From the NCBI GenBank assembly GCA_963710355.1, contig CAVPZU010000001.1:124001-188000 (forward strand): 64,000 bases of DNA, given 5' to 3'. Within the stretch, counting starts at the first letter, position 1. Each line of letters opens with the position of its first letter. Source of the DNA: Fen-1359 sp963710355 (GTDB taxonomy: Bacteria > Planctomycetota > Phycisphaerae > Sedimentisphaerales > Anaerobacaceae). A model generated the notes under the pieces. The model had not been told where the DNA came from. It searched no databases and was given only the letters and a program-made list of their open reading frames with translations. The position numbers were made by a program, and so were the translations under genes. Below are positions 52,231 through 61,800 of the stretch, one piece after another.

Positions 52231-54329
52231 CTATTCGGAAAGCTTCATTGTTCCGAAAACCGACGGTGTCTGGTGCGAAATATCACGTCTGGCTTTCCAT
52301 GCGATTTTGTAGTCCCTTCGAACGTTATTGTTATCATTCACATGCACATCCAGACCAATATATTGTCCCGGTTTGGCGACGGCATTGACGGCCTTCCATG
52401 GAATAGCAAATTCCATTATGTATCCTTTGTCGGTATCTTTCTGAGCGCCTTTGATGCCTGGGCCGGTTTTGCCGATGACGGATAAGACCTCCGACTCGCT
52501 CCAGACATAGCGAAACATAAAATCATCGTTATCATAAAGGTCGGACTTGCTGTTGTCGCAATCGAGATAGATTTCGACGCCATCATTTTCATAGCTCTCT
52601 TCGGCAGTGTGCATTTTCAAATTATCCGTTACCTGTACCAAAAAATACAGGTTTGTCGCATCCCAAAGGACCTTGAACGTTGCCGAGACACTTGCGGTGG
52701 ATTTTCTCTCGCTCAAAACAACATTAGCCAACGGCAACCATTCTGCATTTTTCCAGACATCGTCAACGACCCCGTCTATTTTCACCGGCACCGAGGCTTT
52801 GGCGATAATCGGCCCTGAATACGGCCTCACAGTAAGGGTAGCTTTTCTGCTTGTATCAGAGCCTTTTTCATTCGAAACTGTCACGGTATATTCGGCATTG
52901 CTATCGTTTAATGATGGGTTCGGGATTCTTAATTTGAAACTATTTTCACCGGGAAGTATTTTGCCGTTCTTTTTCCACTGGTAATTAACCGGATAACCGC
53001 CTGCCCCGACAATCAGGGTGGCGCTATCGCCGACCTCAAGCCTGATATCTCTCGGCTGTCGTATAATTTTAGGAGCCATGATGCCCCGTGACGCCAGGTA
53101 ACTATTGGGATTTAACGGGACCAGAGAGCGGACCATATCGGGGACGAATTCGCACTGGTCGGAGTGAGTTTTCCTGGCCTGGTCAAAAAGCCACTCTTTA
53201 GCCTGCTCTTTCGAAGGTTTTGGGCCTGCACCTTTCCAGTAATCAATTATCTTCTGGAATCCTTCGGTCTTCATACAGCACCAGGGTTGTGTCAAATTAT
53301 CGAATTTTTTATGCGTCCACCAGTTCCAGCTGACATTGGCTTTATTGAGAAATTCGGTTGAAACCGTGTTGACAATAAAAGGCGGCCCCTGCTCGCCTGT
53401 TTCGCCATGCCATAGGGGAATGTTGTATTTTTTCCTGAGGTTGTCCCATTTCTTCAGATTGTCCTGACTTGATGTCGGCGGATACGAGTGAAAGGCAATC
53501 ACAAGATGCTTGTCCCAGTCGATAGGTTCGAGCATGCTGAAATTCTGCGCCCAGTCGTCGCCTTCAATAAAGATAATACCGTTCGTATCGACGGTTCTTA
53601 TTTTTTCCGTCAGCTCCACATAGAACTGTCTAAGAAGCTTAACATCGATACCCTCATATCTTCTAAGCAGCGGTTCATTGAGAAGGTCATAGCCGATAAT
53701 GCAATCTTTGTTCCTGTAACGTTCGGCGATTTTTTTCCAGAGGTCGATGCACAGAGGCCAGTATTTTTCCTTTTCGGTCCAAAGCCGAGCTGCGCCGTCG
53801 CTGTCTGAAATGTTTTCTGCATTTTGACCGCCGGGATGCCGTGCATGTCCCAGATGATGCCGACTTTATATTTATCGCACCAGCGCACCAGATTATCGAG
53901 ATAGCTGAAACCTTCTTCTGAGTATAGATAAGGCGCAGCAGCCGGTTGTCCGTCTCTCGGCTGTAACATTGAAGCGAGCAATGCGATGCGTACGGAATTT
54001 ACGCCCCATTCCTTCATCGCCTTTATGTCGCCTTCGGTCACAAAATTGTCGTGGTAGAGCCGCCAGAATTCGTTGGCATCCTGCGGCCCAATTAAATCGA
54101 CAACGGCTTTTTCAAATTGTCGGGGTCTATCCAGTGTTCGCAAACCCCACATATATCCTTCGGGCAGAAGCCAGCAGCCAAGACCAAAACCCTGAAGCTG
54201 GACTTTTTCGCCGGTCTTACGGTTAATGATGTCCTGGCCCTTGGTTGTGTAATAGCCATAAACAGTTGAGGCCATAATCACCGAAGATAAAAAAACTATT
54301 TTTATGATGTCCCTGTGTAAGTTTTTCAT
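52231..54329 (-). CDS. Secreted GH5 glycoside hydrolase with Ig-like and CBM9-like domains (frameshifted)
   Basis: A signal peptide (DIIKIVFLSSVIMASTVYG) leads a GH5 catalytic domain: GFGLGCWLLPEGYMWG, WGVNSVRIALLA, WDMHGIPGG, and, in the second frame, IGYDLLNEPLL (acid/base Glu), AFHSYPP and LWHGETGEQG (nucleophile Glu). One base missing near 53834 splits it; the corrected protein is 699 residues. Then an Ig-like domain (IIRQPRDIRLEVGDSATL to ATLTV) and a C-terminal CBM9-like domain (VKIDGVVDDVWKNAEW, YENDGVEIYLDCDNSK). Likely an endo-beta-glucanase or mannanase acting outside the cell; the substrate cannot be fixed. Start 54329 has AAAGGATAAAACC upstream. Confidence 0.88.
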
Positions 54330-54396
54330 GGTTTTATCCTTTTTATTTATTTGAAGGTTGGTAATCATTATAATAACTAACCGGATTTTTGCAAAA

Positions 54397-54510
54397 TCAA
54401 AGTAGAGCCAAAATAATGTAAGCCGTTGTCAGAAATGTCGTCAGCCCTGCGACGATTTCCGTCCTGATGCTTGTCTGTCTTTGCCCTATCTGAAAGTAGT
54501 TGCCGAGCAT
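54397..54510 (-). pseudogene. Truncated NCS2 permease remnant
   Basis: Thirty-seven codons, MLGNYFQIGQRQTSIRTEIV then AGLTTFLTTAYIILALL, match the first 37 residues of the intact permease at 50823-52157 (MMIDKYFQLREKQTTVQIEF...) and then stop. AAGGATG upstream looks like a kept ribosome binding site. It lies 39 bases from the 3' end of tRNA-Leu. The rest of that permease copy is missing, with the GH5 gene occupying the following sequence. Confidence 0.75.
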
Positions 54511-54549
54511 TAAAATTACATCCTTGTAATCCCAAATTTTTCCACACAT

Positions 54550-54633
54550 TGCGAGCGAGAGGAGTCGAACCTCCACGTCCTTTTGGACACAAGGTCCTAA
54601 GCCTTGCGCGTCTGCCAGTTCCGCCACGCTCGC
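54550..54633 (-). tRNA. tRNA-Leu (anticodon UAG)
   Basis: Acceptor stem GCGAGCG/CGCTCGC with discriminator A, D arm GGCGGAACTGGCAGACGC, anticodon stem CAAGG/CCTTG around CTTAGGA (anticodon TAG), long class II variable arm TGTCCAAAAGGACGT and T arm GGAGGTTCGACTCCT. 84 nucleotides; CCA is not encoded. It decodes CUA and CUG by wobble. Confidence 0.97.
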
Positions 54634-54676
54634 ATAAGAAAATCAAATATTAAAAATTAAAAGTCGAAAATGTGGA

Positions 54677-54693
54677 GTCCGCCTTCGGCGGAC
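54677..54693. repeat. REP-like palindrome GTCCGCC-TTC-GGCGGAC
   Basis: Perfect 7-bp arms around TTC, between tRNA-Leu and xseB, followed by ACTTTTT. It may also serve as the xseAB terminator on the minus strand only poorly, since no T-run follows there. Matches the 10089-10103 element. Confidence 0.7.
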
Positions 54694-54717
54694 ACTTTTT
54701 AAATTATTCGATATTCG

Positions 54718-54942
54718 TTATTGTTTTTCCTTTTCCTGTGTTATCTGTTCGATTTTTTTCTCGGCCTTTTCGAGGATAGAGCGGCAGTGCTTTATAAGGG
54801 CCATTCCCTTTTCGTATTGCTCGATGCTTTCCTGCAGCGGTATTTCGCCCAGCTCAATCTTTTCCACGATGCCGGTCAATTCCGTGATGGCCTGCTCAAA
54901 GGTGAGTTTGCTTATGTTTTTGTTTTCCTTGTTTTCCGCCAT
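54718..54942 (-). CDS. xseB: Exodeoxyribonuclease VII small subunit
   Basis: 74-residue all-helical subunit with the family core FEQAITELTGIVEKIELGEIPLQESIEQYEKGMALIKHCRSIL. Several copies wrap one XseA in the active nuclease. It follows xseA by 60 bp, across an AAGTCATAAG-type repeat. Confidence 0.95.
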   Translation of the reverse strand: MAENKENKNISKLTFEQAITELTGIVEKIELGEIPLQESIEQYEKGMALIKHCRSILEKAEKKIEQITQEKEKQ

Positions 54943-54969
54943 ATCTTTTTCCTTTGTTTCTCTTCTACA

Positions 54970-55002
54970 CCTGGACTTACGACTTTTGACTTATGACCTT
55001 TT
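54970..55002. repeat. AAGTCATAAG-type word repeat between xseA and xseB
   Basis: GACTTACGACTTTTGACTTATGACC is the inverted form of the AAGTCATAAGTC words found upstream of the mnmE-like gene, 42 kb away. Confidence 0.5.
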
Positions 55003-56358
55003 TTACTTTCTTATCGTCTTGCTTTCAATCAAATTTTGCTCTGCTAATTCTGTTATCATTATATCCCCGATTTCAACATCATCAGCCTTTCTGACTAATA
55101 ATCCTGTCTTTTTATTTTTGGTGATGCTGTATCCGCGATTAAGCACCGATTTCGGATTGAGAGCGGAAAGCCGATTTGCCTGTGCCGTAAGTTTTACCGT
55201 CAGTTTATGAACAATTGCCGTAACCGCCTTTGCCGAGCGGTTTTTAATCTCATTAAGCTCAACTGCCTTTTTACCCAAAAGCCGATGGGGTTCAATCCTT
55301 ACAATCAACTCCAGATTTTTCCGCAGGATTTCTTTAGCCGCTGCGAAATATTGCCTTACGGAGACCTTCATTTTCATTGTAAGCTCATCGACCCATTGCT
55401 GCCTGTTGAGAACAATAAGCTGCTCTTGTTTGAAAACCCTGCTTGCAAGAATCGTTTCCAGATTTTTCCTGTAAAGCTGCAGAATCGATTTTAAATTGGC
55501 GGACAGTCTGTTCTGGTAATTGGCTATCTGTTTTAATACTTCTTTTATATCCGGCACAGCGATTACACCTGCCTTTGTCGGCGTAGAGGCCCTTGCATCT
55601 GCGACCAAATCCGCAATCGTTATATTGACCTCGTGGCCGACCGCACTGATAACAGGTATTTTAGATGTGAAAATTGCCCTTGCCAAAACCTCTTCATTAA
55701 ACGCCCACAAATCCTCGAGCGACCCGCCTCCTCTGCCAACAATCAAGACATCAAGTTTGAGTTTGTTGTTGTGCCTGTTGACGTACCGAAGCGCTGCAGC
55801 AATTTCTTCTGCTGCCCCTTCGCCCTGCACCGGCACAGGATACAAAAACAATCTCGCACAGGGCCAGCGGTTGTGGATGCTGTCCTTTATATCATAAATC
55901 GCCGCCCCGGATTCGCTGGTGAGAATCCCAATCCGCATCGGGTATTTTGGCAGAGGCCTTTTGTGTTTTTCGTCAAACAGGCCCTCCGCCTGGAGCCTCT
56001 TTCGCATCTGCTCAAAGGCGAGCTGCAATGCGCCGACGCCGGCAGGCTCGATCCTTTCAACATAAAACTGGTATTTGCCCTGCGGCGGATAAACGTCAAT
56101 GAAGCCTTTTGCCAGAACTGCCAGCCCGTTTTCAGGTCTGAATTTTACGTCCTTAAAATCGCTTGCCCACATAACACAGGGCAGGACGGCATTTTCGTCT
56201 TTGAGAGAAAAATAACAGTGCCCGCTCGAATAATGTATCTTCCAGTCGCTGATTTCGCCGGCCACAACCATTTTCGCAGGCATTGCCTCCTCCAACGCCG
56301 CCTTTATGAGCGATGTCACCTGGCTGACAGTGTATATTGTAAGTTCCTTCTTTGCCAT
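55003..56358 (-). CDS. xseA: Exodeoxyribonuclease VII large subunit
   Basis: 451 residues: N-terminal OB-fold (MVVAGEISDWKIHYSSGHCYFSLKD), catalytic core with IGILTSESGAAIYDI, VIVGRGGGSLEDLWAFNEE and ISAVGHEVNITIADLVAD, and a coiled-coil segment (about 270-400) that binds XseB. Degrades single-stranded DNA from both ends into oligonucleotides. Diverges from the C39-like gene. Confidence 0.96.
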   Translation of the reverse strand: MAKKELTIYTVSQVTSLIKAALEEAMPAKMVVAGEISDWKIHYSSGHCYFSLKDENAVLPCVMWASDFKDVKFRPENGLAVLAKGFIDVYPPQGKYQFYVERIEPAGVGALQLAFEQMRKRLQAEGLFDEKHKRPLPKYPMRIGILTSESGAAIYDIKDSIHNRWPCARLFLYPVPVQGEGAAEEIAAALRYVNRHNNKLKLDVLIVGRGGGSLEDLWAFNEEVLARAIFTSKIPVISAVGHEVNITIADLVADARASTPTKAGVIAVPDIKEVLKQIANYQNRLSANLKSILQLYRKNLETILASRVFKQEQLIVLNRQQWVDELTMKMKVSVRQYFAAAKEILRKNLELIVRIEPHRLLGKKAVELNEIKNRSAKAVTAIVHKLTVKLTAQANRLSALNPKSVLNRGYSITKNKKTGLLVRKADDVEIGDIMITELAEQNLIESKTIRK

Positions 56359-56491
56359 ATATTAGGGCATTATATTTATATGCCTGATTTTATCAATTTT
56401 ATTGCATCCTTTGTAGAAATATCGCTTGTTTTTGAAAATTTTCTTGATTATTTAGCCGGATTTGATAAAATGTTCTTGTGATGGAGTTTGG

Positions 56492-57331
56492 GTGGAAAAG
56501 CTCGTGAATTCCTGGGGTGAAACAATATTGGTTTTGTGCGTTGCCTTTACAGGTGTTTGTATAGGCCTGAGGATTTCACGCACAAAGGGGTATCATTGGC
56601 TTTGGGGCTGCTTTATCCCGGTTATTTTCCTTTTCGTGCTGGCAGCGATGAGGTTTGTTCAATCTCTGGTTTTTATCCCGCCATTTTCATTCTTCCTGGC
56701 AGGGCGGGTCAGGTTTGTAATCCTGGCTCTGGCAGTGACTATCGGCCTGACAACCCCGCTTTCCCGACTCAAATATGCATACCAGAAAGTGGTCATTTGT
56801 ATTTTGATGACCATCGTTGTTATTTATTTTGCGGTTCTGCCTGTTTTAATGCCTGTCCTGATGAAGGACCGGCTGCTCAGCCTGCCTACGGTTATTGGCG
56901 CTGACGGCGTCTGCTTTCAAAGCACTGATTATACCTGTGCGCCGGCGGCAGCCGTCACCGCCCTCGGCAAACTCGGCTTTAGCGAACAGGAAGGCCGGCT
57001 TGCCTTACTGTCTTATTCAAACCCGATAACAGGCACACTGCCGACTTGCCTTGAAAATGCGATTCAGACCTGCTACGGCAGCCAGGGTCTCGATTGTCAC
57101 TACCGTCATTTTGATTCGGTCGAGCAGCTTAAAGACGCCGATTTAACCCTCGCTATCGTCAAAAGCTCATTTCTTTCTGACCATTGTATTGTCGTTCTTG
57201 GAGTTACCGACCAGAAGGTTTTTCTTGCCGACCCTGTATCCGGACAGATACAGATGACCCGAAGCCGGTTCGAGAAAATCTGGCGTTTCACAGGGATAGC
57301 CTTAAAGGCACATCCCCCAGGCAGAAGCTGA
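56492..57331 (+). CDS. Membrane-anchored C39-like peptidase
   Basis: 279 residues. Four hydrophobic segments in the first 125 residues, then a C39-like cysteine peptidase domain: catalytic Cys in FQSTDYTCAPAAAVTALGKLG, His in SDHCIVVLGV and Asp in FLADPVSG. C39 domains usually trim bacteriocin leaders as part of an ABC exporter; none is here, so the substrate is open. The start is taken as GTG 56492 with GGAG about 5 bases before it; TTG at 56462 would add 10 residues. Confidence 0.8.
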   Translation: MEKLVNSWGETILVLCVAFTGVCIGLRISRTKGYHWLWGCFIPVIFLFVLAAMRFVQSLVFIPPFSFFLAGRVRFVILALAVTIGLTTPLSRLKYAYQKVVICILMTIVVIYFAVLPVLMPVLMKDRLLSLPTVIGADGVCFQSTDYTCAPAAAVTALGKLGFSEQEGRLALLSYSNPITGTLPTCLENAIQTCYGSQGLDCHYRHFDSVEQLKDADLTLAIVKSSFLSDHCIVVLGVTDQKVFLADPVSGQIQMTRSRFEKIWRFTGIALKAHPPGRS

Positions 57332-57675
57332 AAATATCTTCAATCCTGCTTTTGCTGTTGCTCAATCAAATCGTTTTTGAAAAACAATCCTCGCAAATCT
57401 TATAGTTTCCGACTTCGACGAGCTCGGAGGAGCTAAGTCGAGCCGAATTTAAAGATATGGTGACATAACGTTGTCGCTTCATTATGGAAGACTTTGACAA
57501 ACTGGCTGCATTGTCCGATTATTTCATTACAAGGACAGAGAAACCGGATAAAGAGACTTTGAGAGCACCCACATTCATACAAAAGGAGCGGTCCAGCCGC
57601 CAGATACTGGGGGCCGGCTGGGCCGTTTCGTTATCTTATTCCTTCAGAACTGCATCGTTAATGTTCGATTTTCCC
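57332..57675. other. Convergent gap with a palindrome and an uncertain ORF
   Basis: A two-part palindrome at 57410-57440 (CGACTT/AAGTCG enclosing AGCTC/GAGCT with GGAG loop) could terminate transcription but lacks a U-tract. From 57484 a plus-strand frame opens (MEDFDKLAALSDYFITRTEK...), and its first 60 codons look protein-like. It then runs into the yhaM-like gene on the other strand, so I do not call it. Confidence 0.4.
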
Positions 57676-58650
57676 TCATCTGGCCTCTTCAATCCGTTTT
57701 TTGTAAATGCGGGTCTCGAGGCTTTTCTGCCAGCTTGTCCAGTTGGATTCGCTGGTTTCGTTGTCAATGGCACCGGTTACCTGACCAATCTTTGCATCGA
57801 GGTCGTCAATATAGTTGACCATATATGCTTCTGCGGTTGCCGGCAGCTTCGGCGAGCCAAATTCATACTGGCCGTGGTGCGACAAAATGATATGGCCAAT
57901 CGCATCTAATATCGTCTGGTCAACAGCCTTTCCCTTCGCAGCGAGACTATCTGCCTTTTGCTTTAACATCAGCAGCCCCTGTGCAATATGGCCTAACAAT
58001 TGTCCCGAATCGGTATACGAGAACACCGTATCATAGGTAAGCTCTTCTGTTTTACCGATATCGTGAAGAAATATCCCAGCCAAAACCACATCGCCTTGGA
58101 TACGCGGATAAAGCGGCAGTATTGCCGCAGCAGCCTTGAGCATCGTATGCGTATGCTCAATGAGGCCTCCTATGAAACTGTGATGCACCTTGATGGCAGC
58201 GGGGGACTTTTTGAATTTCTCCATAAGCGATTTGTCTGCCAAAAATTCATTGACAAGAGCCTTTATCTGCACACTTTTTATTTTAGCGAGGATTTCTTTT
58301 ATCTCCCCCAAAAGCTGCTCGACATCCTTGTCTGTCCGAGGCAGGTAATCATCGAGATTAACCTTGCCTGCCTCGACAGTGGTAACATTGTTGGCGACAA
58401 TCTGGAGATTATTTTGATATATTTCGCTCCGGCCCTGGATATAGACAAAGCCGCTCGGCTTCGGCAATGACTGATAAACTGCCTCGGTTGCCTGCCACAT
58501 CCGCCCGTTAAGCTGTCCGCTGCGGTCGCACAGATACATCGCTATATAAAGGTCGCCTTTTGTCGTGCTGCGAAGTATCGGCTCCTTTATGATAAAGATA
58601 TCGTTAATCGTCTGCCCAGGCTCGATTTCTCGGATAAATTTGTGCGGCAT
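57676..58650 (-). CDS. YhaM-like 3'-5' exoribonuclease (OB-HD)
   Basis: 324 residues. N-terminal OB-like nucleic-acid-binding domain (about 10-95: GDLYIAMYLCDRSGQLNGRMW, GFVYIQGRSEIYQNNLQIV) and a HD hydrolase domain with VHHSFIGGLIEHTHTML, GIFLHDIGKTEEL, HIILSHHGQYEFGSPKLP and YIDDLDAKIGQV. This matches YhaM of Gram-positive bacteria, which shortens RNA 3' ends; DNA may also be a substrate. No operon partner is apparent. Confidence 0.92.
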   Translation of the reverse strand: MPHKFIREIEPGQTINDIFIIKEPILRSTTKGDLYIAMYLCDRSGQLNGRMWQATEAVYQSLPKPSGFVYIQGRSEIYQNNLQIVANNVTTVEAGKVNLDDYLPRTDKDVEQLLGEIKEILAKIKSVQIKALVNEFLADKSLMEKFKKSPAAIKVHHSFIGGLIEHTHTMLKAAAAILPLYPRIQGDVVLAGIFLHDIGKTEELTYDTVFSYTDSGQLLGHIAQGLLMLKQKADSLAAKGKAVDQTILDAIGHIILSHHGQYEFGSPKLPATAEAYMVNYIDDLDAKIGQVTGAIDNETSESNWTSWQKSLETRIYKKRIEEAR

Positions 58651-58782
58651 CTAAAGACTCCGGATAAAACTATTTTTCAGGAAGACTTATCTTTCATCGC
58701 CTCTATTATATAAGGCTCTTTGCCGTTATGCAACGAACAACTTTGAGAGCCGGATTTATTCACCATTTGTGAGGTGATTTTT

Positions 58783-58828
58783 TGCAAATAAAAAGGGCCT
58801 GCCCCGAAAATCGGGACAAGCCCCTTTA
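58783..58828 (-). terminator. Terminator downstream of the LamG gene
   Basis: On the minus strand a stem of about 16 bp with one bulged G (58792-58807 with 58812-58828) is followed by TTTTTATTT. It ends the LamG gene. A second small palindrome CCGAC-TTC-GTCGG sits just before it at 58842-58854. Confidence 0.85.
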
Positions 58829-58868
58829 TTAGTAACTAATCCGACTTCGTCGGTTTAGCTTACCTCAT

Positions 58869-61800
58869 TTACGGCCACAGAACAGGCCCCACCATCCAGT
58901 TTTTGGCAAACAGAGCGAGGTCCTTGAAGTTAATCGCGTTGTCCTGCTTCATATCTGCAGGCGTACCCATCAGTACCGCCAAATCCTTTGGAGGAATGGC
59001 GAAACCATATACCTTCAGATTCGCCAGTGCACCAGAGAAGAAAAGACCACTATTAGGAGTAATCGCGTTACTTGTAGGAGGAACAGCAGTAGAGTTTCCA
59101 TCATAACCACAGCCGATGGTCATATTACAATCCGGCCAGATGTTAAGCGTCATGACCTTTGTGGCATTTACAAGTCCATCAACCATAACCGTCTGAACAC
59201 TATTGGGACCACCTGGATATGTGACGGCGATAGTATGCCACGTATGGGCAGCCGGCACACCGCGGTTAAAGCCCATATCATAATTAGGATCATTAGCTCC
59301 TACCGATCCATGTCCTACCGCTCCGTACGAAGGCGCAGTGCCATAGCCGACATCAGCAAATCTCCCATATACTGTGCCGCCACGTTTGGCCCAGGCGAAG
59401 ACCCGTTCGCTAACCCCAATGTCAAGGTTCCAGACCTTGTAAATAACCGTGAATGGATTGGTGCCCGTTATCGAGGCCGGAGCTCTGCTGGTGGCCGTCA
59501 TAATATCATTACCGTCGAAGACCACTGCCTTTACGCCTTCTACCATTTGCACCGTCGGTCTATATCCCGAAATTTTACTGTTGAAGTCCTTGAATGAACC
59601 GCCAAGACTGCCGGCATTGGTCCACGTACTCAGAGTACCTAAAGCCAGACCGGAGGCATCAAGGTTGATTACCGGCGTCGGCGGAGTAGGCATCTGGCCA
59701 AGCCAGACCTCGGTCATCCTCTGCAGGTCATTGGCATCGACCTTGCAGTCGCCGTTGAAGTCGCCGGTAACAGTTCCCGGTATGCAGACACTGACTGGAT
59801 AAAGCCGAATATCGTCAAAGAAGATTGCACCTTTGCCGCCCGTAACCGGAGAAGCCTTGTTGCCAATACCAATATAAATCCTGGCGATATTGGTCAGGTC
59901 CAGGCTGGCATTCTGTGCCTTAAAAGAGCCACTGCCGATGCTGAGCGAAATGTACCAGTCGTGCCAACCTAACCTCTGTATGTAAGTTTGGTCAGGATTG
60001 GTAACGGTAGCAACCCTGTTACTTCCATCCTGGAGAGTAACATACAGCTTGTCTGTAGCTACAATAGTCAGGGTATTGTTCGGGTCGCCGTAGTAAGACA
60101 GTTTCAGCAGCTTATAGCTGCTCCAGTCTCTCAACATACCCAGGCTGTTCTGATCCGGGTAGGAACAAGCAGCGTCATCAACCGCAGTAGATGCCTCTGA
60201 ATACTTAGGAGCAGTGTAGTTCCAACTCGATCCATAACTCTGACCACCTTCTATATCTATAGGCAATCGCAGGTCATTTACCCAACTGATGCTGCCGCCG
60301 TTGTCATAGTAGAATTTCATAGATTTTAGACCACCCTGTGCAATATTGCCCTTATTGGTAGCATCATCGCAGGGGTCTATGTTGAGCTGAACATAAGAGC
60401 CGGATGTTCCATTAGTGGTAGGAGGATGTGACCAGCCATTCTGCCATTCTACAGTCCAAAGCCCGTCTATCCAGGTTCTCCGCAGCGAACCAGCAGGGAG
60501 AATCGGGTAGCCGGAATTAGTTGGGGAGTTTCCGCTTTCGAGGTCCTGAGTACCTGTCGCGGTATAAGGCTCGAAGTTATCGACGACCTTGTATATCGGA
60601 ACTGTAAATCTCCAGACATTACCCGGCCAGGTAGTGACTCCGTTGACCTCATCTACGGCCCAGTAGTAAGTCTTGGGGTACGGAAGTGGCCCGGGCGGAG
60701 TATAGCTTGGGTTCGGGCCGCTGATGTTATGGGGGCCGGCGGCAATTTTGCGTTCGTTGACATCGTTGAAATCGTTGCTGAAGTATAGCTTGTGCCCATT
60801 GTGCCCGACTATAACGTCATCATGAGCTCCCGGCTTCCACGTAAGAGTAGGATTCATATCCACCTCTGCGTTATTATTAAACGGATTCGGGCCATAGGCT
60901 TGTGGAGACTTCATTATCGTTTGTATCTCGGCCTCTGACAGCACCTTATTGTAAATGCGGACATCATCGATGAGACCCGGGAAGTAATTATTCGGGTTGG
61001 TTGCACTCAGGCCCATCCGCACGTCGTCAACTGTGTCTAGAATATAGTCCGCCTGACCGACGAGCGAGCCATCGCCGTAATAGCGTACCGTTGTTCCATC
61101 ATACGTGACGGCAAAATGGTGCCAAAACAGGTCAAGAGGCATTATGTCCTGCGTCCACATATAACTATTAAAAATATAACCACCACCAGCGGCCACCGCG
61201 ATAGAGAAAAGACGGTAGCTCCCGCTCCCAGCGAAGCCAAAGATGGTTCCCCCTGCCGGTATAGTCGTGGCGTTCACCTTCGCCCAGCCGGCGATAGTTC
61301 TCGGAGCCGCCCCGCTTATCCCTACGCTGCCGACACTCACCCAGTCGGTGGTGCCGTTAAGGCTAATCGCATCGTCAAATTCGCCAGTTGTAAAAACCGG
61401 GCTGCCATTAAGCGTGCCGTACCTGTTATGGCCGGACGAGTCAAGCGTCCTATCGCTCGGGCCTTCATCAAACTTCCACCAGCCGACAAGATTAGGGTCA
61501 GTAACAGGTATATCGGGCCAATGTTCTGAATTCCCACTCATCGCCTTGCCAGGTAGTGGCGCCGTTGACCTCATCGATATGCCAATAATAAAGCGTGTCG
61601 AATGCCATTTGTCCGGGGGGGTCATAAGTTGTAGCAGTCTGAGTTGACACTAACGGCAGCGGGTGCGTCGTTCCAAAGTACACTTTATTCCCGTTAGTCG
61701 TCGCCGCCTTGGCACCCGCAGTCCAGGAAAGGACGGCATTTGGGTCCACATAATTGGCGTCATTAGGCGGGCTGGGATTATAGGCTTTTGTCGGCTGAAC

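Noticed and set aside
57484..57909. Plus-strand open frame of 141 codons after the C39-like gene
   Set aside because: The second half is antisense to the yhaM-like gene and the first half matches no family; the frame may be chance.
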